A stretch of DNA of 8,839 nt from Clostridia bacterium (lineage in GTDB: Bacteria; Bacillota; Clostridia; Christensenellales; UBA1242), in contig CAAFWB010000082.1 of NCBI GenBank assembly GCA_900766395.1, positions 1 through 8,839 of the forward strand, in the 5' to 3' direction. The notes beneath the pieces are model-generated. The model did no database searches. It saw only the letters and a list, made by a program, of their open reading frames with translations, and had not been told where the DNA came from. Shown piece by piece: positions 6,917 through 8,839 of this stretch (position 1 is its first letter; each line of letters begins with the position of its first letter). Position numbers and translations under genes: made by a program.

Positions 6917-7239
6917 AAGTGGTTTTATGTTTTAAACAACTCCAACTTGGAGAATTGAGTTTTCAAAATGGACTTTATGAATACAATTCTAATTTAAATG
7001 GGGAAAATGAATTCAAAAATTATTTAAACTCAGCAAACTATGGACTGTTTTCGTCAAACGGCAAAAAAAGTGCCATGCTGTTCGAGCCTTTTGCAAAAAT
7101 TGTCAAAGATATAAAACAAAGACCAGACCTAATGAAATTTTGCTCACTTGATGAAAACTCTTCTGATTATGAAATCCTTTGCGCATATGCAAAAACAAAC
7201 CAATTCGACGCAGGTTTCCATTTGAAATTGCAAAAATAA
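6913..7239 (+). CDS. Small protein resembling the HipA N-terminal subdomain (HipS-like candidate)
   Basis: This 108-aa soluble protein has no signal peptide or membrane segment. Its pattern resembles the N-subdomain 1 of HipA. It begins with a beta strand (MKVVLCF), then LGEL at 12-15 and an aromatic-rich strand GLYEYNS (20-26). A helix with FEPF (57-60) and then SSDYEILCAYA (83-93) follow. E. coli HipA, as I remember it, has VGEL, a tyrosine strand, an FFDNLLP helix and PFDLLSEIG in the same order. The three upstream kinases lack this subdomain. In the HipBST system the equivalent free protein, HipS, binds and neutralises the kinase HipT. The ATGA overlap with kinase 3 and the shared operon support a partner role. 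The similarity is weak and judged by eye; it may be an unrelated small protein. Confidence 0.5.
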   Translation: MKVVLCFKQLQLGELSFQNGLYEYNSNLNGENEFKNYLNSANYGLFSSNGKKSAMLFEPFAKIVKDIKQRPDLMKFCSLDENSSDYEILCAYAKTNQFDAGFHLKLQK

Positions 7240-7264
7240 AAAGAACTCAGTTGAGTTCTTTTTT
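7239..7264. terminator. Bidirectional terminator between the kinase operon and the acyltransferase gene
   Basis: AAGAACTC (7241-7248) pairs with GAGTTCTT (7253-7260) around an AGTT loop. A-rich sequence lies before it and TTTTTT after it. Reading plus, it ends the kinase operon directly after the stop at 7239. Reading minus, it ends the acyltransferase gene. That gene's last codons (Lys-Lys-Glu-Leu-Asn-stop) are encoded within the hairpin, so one element serves two convergent units. Confidence 0.85.
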
Positions 7265-7984
7265 GTTTTCGCCAAACACATATTTTGCACAAAGTTCGTT
7301 TGCTTGGTCTTTGAGAAGCATTGATATTTCTTTTTCGCTCATTCCGTTCTCAAGAAGAGGTTGAGCGTATGTTGGTTTCCCAATAACAAGTTTTCTTGCT
7401 TTGTTGTGGAAGTAGACGGGGTAGATTGGAACGTCAATGCCAGTTCTCTTGTAATACATTTTTGCGAGAGTTACGAACCCCGCAAAGTATTCAGTTAAAA
7501 CCTCCATATATCCTTTTGATGAATCTTCTGGGAAAAGAAGCACTGCTTTGTTGCTGTCCAAAATCTTGATGCTGCGCTTTATTGTCCCAATCATTCTTGC
7601 GTCAGGGTAGGTGGGAATGAGTTGCATTCCATCATAAAAAGGTTTTGTGAGAACAGAAGCAATGGTTGAATACCAAAATGACACAAATTTGTTGAAGTGT
7701 TTTTTGTTTCGGCAGTAGATGTGATACATATAGTTCCAACGTTCTTTGTAGTTGCCACACATTTGATATGTTCCCCAAGGAATGAATGCTTTTGGGAAAT
7801 ATAATTCCAGAATGATTGGTCCACTTGCTGCACTATGGTTTGAAACATATATTGCCTTGTCTTCAAGTTTCTCATTGAGATTGATGATTTCGGGTTTGCG
7901 TTTGAAGATTTTCAAAAACCCTTTATATATCTTGAACCAAAGTCTTCTTTTTTTTGGAACAACATATTTGCTGCTATCTTTCAT
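7247..7984 (-). CDS. PlsC-like lysophospholipid acyltransferase family protein, degenerate motifs
   Basis: This 245-aa protein has the size and layout of 1-acyl-glycerol-3-phosphate acyltransferases, which move an acyl chain onto lysophosphatidic acid at the membrane in phospholipid synthesis. Motif I is YVSNHSAASG with His50, but the Asp of the NHx4D catalytic pair is Gly55. Motif III is LLFPED (149-154, usually FPEGTRS). Motif IV is VPIYPVYF (185-192). The motif II arginine is not obvious near YDGMQLIP. The changed catalytic Asp means it may use another substrate, another mechanism, or have lost activity. The start at 7984 was chosen over an upstream ATG at 8026 because AAAAGGA lies 5 nt before it on the minus strand, and the extra 14 residues are low-complexity. 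The C-terminus runs into the shared terminator hairpin. Confidence 0.75.
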   Translation of the reverse strand: MKDSSKYVVPKKRRLWFKIYKGFLKIFKRKPEIINLNEKLEDKAIYVSNHSAASGPIILELYFPKAFIPWGTYQMCGNYKERWNYMYHIYCRNKKHFNKFVSFWYSTIASVLTKPFYDGMQLIPTYPDARMIGTIKRSIKILDSNKAVLLFPEDSSKGYMEVLTEYFAGFVTLAKMYYKRTGIDVPIYPVYFHNKARKLVIGKPTYAQPLLENGMSEKEISMLLKDQANELCAKYVFGENKKELN

Positions 7985-8006
7985 ATTCGTCCTTTTATTA
8001 TTATGT

Positions 8007-8012
8007 ATTATA
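8007..8012 (-). promoter_or_regulatory. Candidate -10 element of the acyltransferase promoter
   Basis: On the minus strand a perfect TATAAT spans 8012-8007, about 22 bp before the ATG at 7984. That leaves room for a transcript start and the AAAAGGA ribosome binding site. No good -35 lies 16-18 bp upstream. The surroundings are almost pure A/T, so chance matches are likely. Confidence 0.4.
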
Positions 8013-8050
8013 TAATATATAAGCATATAAATACTATAATATTGTCGCCA

Positions 8051-8071
8051 TGCGATACTTCAACTATCGCA
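8051..8071. repeat. Perfect 7-bp inverted repeat upstream of the acyltransferase gene
   Basis: TGCGATA (8051-8057) and TATCGCA (8065-8071) are separated by CTTCAAC. The element is a GC-containing island in AT-rich DNA, about 40 bp upstream of the -10 candidate for the acyltransferase gene. It could be a regulator binding site or a small RNA hairpin. No T-run follows on either strand, so it is not a terminator. Confidence 0.4.
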
Positions 8072-8310
8072 AAATAATATTGAATTGTCAACGAAAAACA
8101 TAAAACTTCGTTTTTAATCTTTTAGTAATTTGCTGCAATATTAAAAATTTTTAAAAATTCTCAAAAAAATTTTAGTCAAATTTGGGTCAATAACACCTCA
8201 AAATAAGGCGTTTTTGGGCCTATTTTGCAAACACAAGGTGGGGTGTTGATACCTTTTAAAAAAAACTTTAAAAAAAATGTAAAAAAATGAAAAAAATTTT
8301 GAAAAAGTTG
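8072..8310. other. Gene-free AT-rich spacer with a large imperfect inverted repeat (8186-8253)
   Basis: I see no supportable gene here. Much of it is runs of A and T. The notable structure is an inverted repeat. The inner arms CAAAATAAGGC (8199-8209) and GCCTATTTTG (8218-8227) pair with one bulge. The outer arms AACACC (8192-8197) and GGTGTT (8242-8247) pair, flanked by related GGTCAA / TTGATACC ends. It lies about 60 bp before the rRNA promoter. It is not followed by a clear T-run, so a terminator role is doubtful. Confidence 0.5.
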
Positions 8311-8339
8311 TTGACAACAAGTTTTCATAGTGGTATTCT
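8311..8339 (+). promoter_or_regulatory. Promoter of the 23S rRNA transcription unit
   Basis: A perfect TTGACA (8311-8316) and TATTCT (8334-8339, 4/6 to consensus) are separated by 17 bp. A/T-rich tracts lie directly upstream and could act as an UP element. The start of transcription would be near 8346. The antitermination boxes begin about 20 nt further on, which is the usual order for rRNA operon leaders. Confidence 0.75.
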
Positions 8340-8363
8340 AACCTAGCATTCGCAAAAGAGTGC

Positions 8364-8396
8364 AGTCGCTGATGCGACTTTGGTTCTTTGAAAACT
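8364..8396 (+). promoter_or_regulatory. rRNA antitermination site (boxB-like hairpin and boxA)
   Basis: AGTCGC (8364-8369) and GCGACT (8374-8379) form a perfect 6-bp stem with a TGAT tetraloop, followed by GGTTCTTTGAAAACT (8382-8396). The latter closely matches the boxA of Firmicutes rRNA leaders. In known systems boxA in the nascent RNA recruits NusB-NusE (S10) and other Nus factors, so that RNA polymerase resists Rho across the untranslated rRNA. Its presence ties the promoter upstream to the rRNA gene downstream. Confidence 0.75.
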
Positions 8397-8606
8397 GCAT
8401 AATAAATTATCTTGAAATACAAATTTGTATTTATAGATGAGTCTAATATCAAATATCAAATTGATATATTGTTTTAAACATTATATTAATTTTCAGTAAC
8501 GTAAAATGTAATATGTATTCTTCAAATACAATGCGACAATTTACGCTGAGTTAACAAGATTAACAAAGTGAAAATGCTAAGAGAAAATCACACGTATATG
8601 ATTATA
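8397..8606 (+). other. Structured 5' leader of the 23S rRNA transcript
   Basis: About 210 bp of AT-rich leader carries three inverted repeats. The first is an 18-bp perfect palindrome, AAATACAAATTTGTATTT (8415-8432). The second is ATATCAA/TTGATAT around one base (8453-8467). The third is a stacked hairpin with outer arms CGTAAA (8500-8505) and TTTACG (8540-8545) and inner arms TGTATT/AATACA (8514-8530). Such structures probably help folding and nuclease trimming of pre-23S RNA. No tRNA gene and no 16S 3' end is present. Confidence 0.55.
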
Positions 8607-8839
8607 GATTAAGCTACAAAGAGCATATGGTGGATGCCTTGGCACTAGGCGCCGATGAAGGACGTGATAAGCTGCGATAAGCTGCGGGGAGTTGCACGTA
8701 AACTGTAATCCGCAGATTTCCGAATGTGGCAACACACTATGAGTAATGTCATAGTATCATACTTACGAATAAAATAGTGGTATGAGGGGAACCCAGGGAA
8801 CTGAAACATCTAAGTACCTGGAGGAAAAGAAAGTAAAAC
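8607..8839 (+). rRNA. rrl: 23S ribosomal RNA, 5' end (partial)
   Basis: The sequence follows the conserved 5' end of bacterial 23S rRNA. GATTAAG at 8607 corresponds to the usual GGTTAAG start. Then come GGTGGATGCC (8629-8638), CGATGAAGGACGTG, GATTTCCGAATG, and GGGAACTGAAACATCTAAGTACC near the window end, followed by GAGGAAAAGAAA. Only domain I's first part is present; the gene runs past the window. The exact 5' nucleotide is set by analogy with E. coli and could differ by a few bases. The promoter and boxA directly upstream, with no 16S gene between, indicate an independent 23S transcription unit. Confidence 0.95.

Noticed and set aside
7985..8026. Longer start for the acyltransferase gene at the ATG at 8026
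   Set aside because: The 14 added residues are A/T-driven low complexity and overlap the TATAAT candidate; a good AAAAGGA ribosome binding site supports 7984.
8198..8452. 84-codon open frame on the minus strand between the inverted repeat and the rRNA leader
   Set aside because: Its coding potential comes from A/T runs (Phe/Tyr/Lys-rich), and it lies across the rRNA promoter and boxA.
8667..8686. Tandem GATAAGCTGC repeat in the 23S gene
   Set aside because: It is part of the normal 23S 5' domain; the corresponding E. coli region has a similar partial repeat.
1..8839. CRISPR arrays, insertion sequences, integrases and tRNA genes
   Set aside because: I found no spaced direct repeats, transposase or integrase motifs, or tRNA cloverleaf sequences in the window.

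Overview
The window comes from an AT-rich bacterial chromosome. It most resembles an uncultured low-GC Bacillota (Clostridia- or Bacilli-like, possibly gut-associated). The support is A/T-rich promoters of sigma-70/SigA type, GGAG-like ribosome binding sites before some genes, a Firmicutes-style rRNA antitermination box (TTCTTTGAAAACT), and normal use of TGA as a stop codon. No gene here fixes the species. This placement is inference.

Layout. At 1-217 is the 3' end of a gene for a single-pass membrane-anchored surface protein, followed by a Rho-independent terminator (248-277). At 339-1031 (+) is a SerB-like HAD phosphatase. Its stop codon directly abuts the stop codon of a convergent FAD-dependent oxidoreductase gene (2228-1032, -). 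A 69-bp divergent intergenic region follows. It carries a good extended -10 promoter reading right into an accessory operon at 2298-7239 (+). The operon ends at a bidirectional hairpin terminator that also serves a degenerate PlsC-type acyltransferase gene on the minus strand (7984-7247). After about 330 bp of gene-free AT-rich DNA there is a strong rRNA-type promoter, a boxB/boxA antitermination site, a structured leader and the 5' end of a 23S rRNA gene (8607 to the window end). No 16S gene lies between the acyltransferase gene and this promoter, so the 23S gene appears to be unlinked from 16S.

The operon is the notable part. Three consecutive genes (537, 493 and 487 aa) are diverged paralogues of one HipA-like kinase. 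Each has an N-lobe lysine in a Y/F-L-Y/F-K-Y motif, an alpha-C type glutamate, a catalytic-loop DRHxxN motif, and a (A)P-M/L-F-DNG motif in place of DFG. All three lack the N-terminal subdomain of classical HipA. All three carry an extra C-terminal module of about 150-170 residues, ending in a W-x2-3-YGD-x4-(K/R)PT motif, which I do not recognise. A fourth gene (108 aa, ATGA overlap with kinase 3, strong ribosome binding site) looks like the missing HipA N-subdomain encoded separately, as HipS is in the HipBST toxin-antitoxin system. The operon may therefore be an expanded 'split HipA' module: three kinases with one small putative regulator and no visible HipB-type DNA-binding protein. Toxicity, defence or signalling roles are not shown by the sequence.

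The flanking genes look like ordinary metabolic genes, though two have altered catalytic motifs (GNGAND in the HAD protein; NHx4G instead of NHx4D in the acyltransferase).
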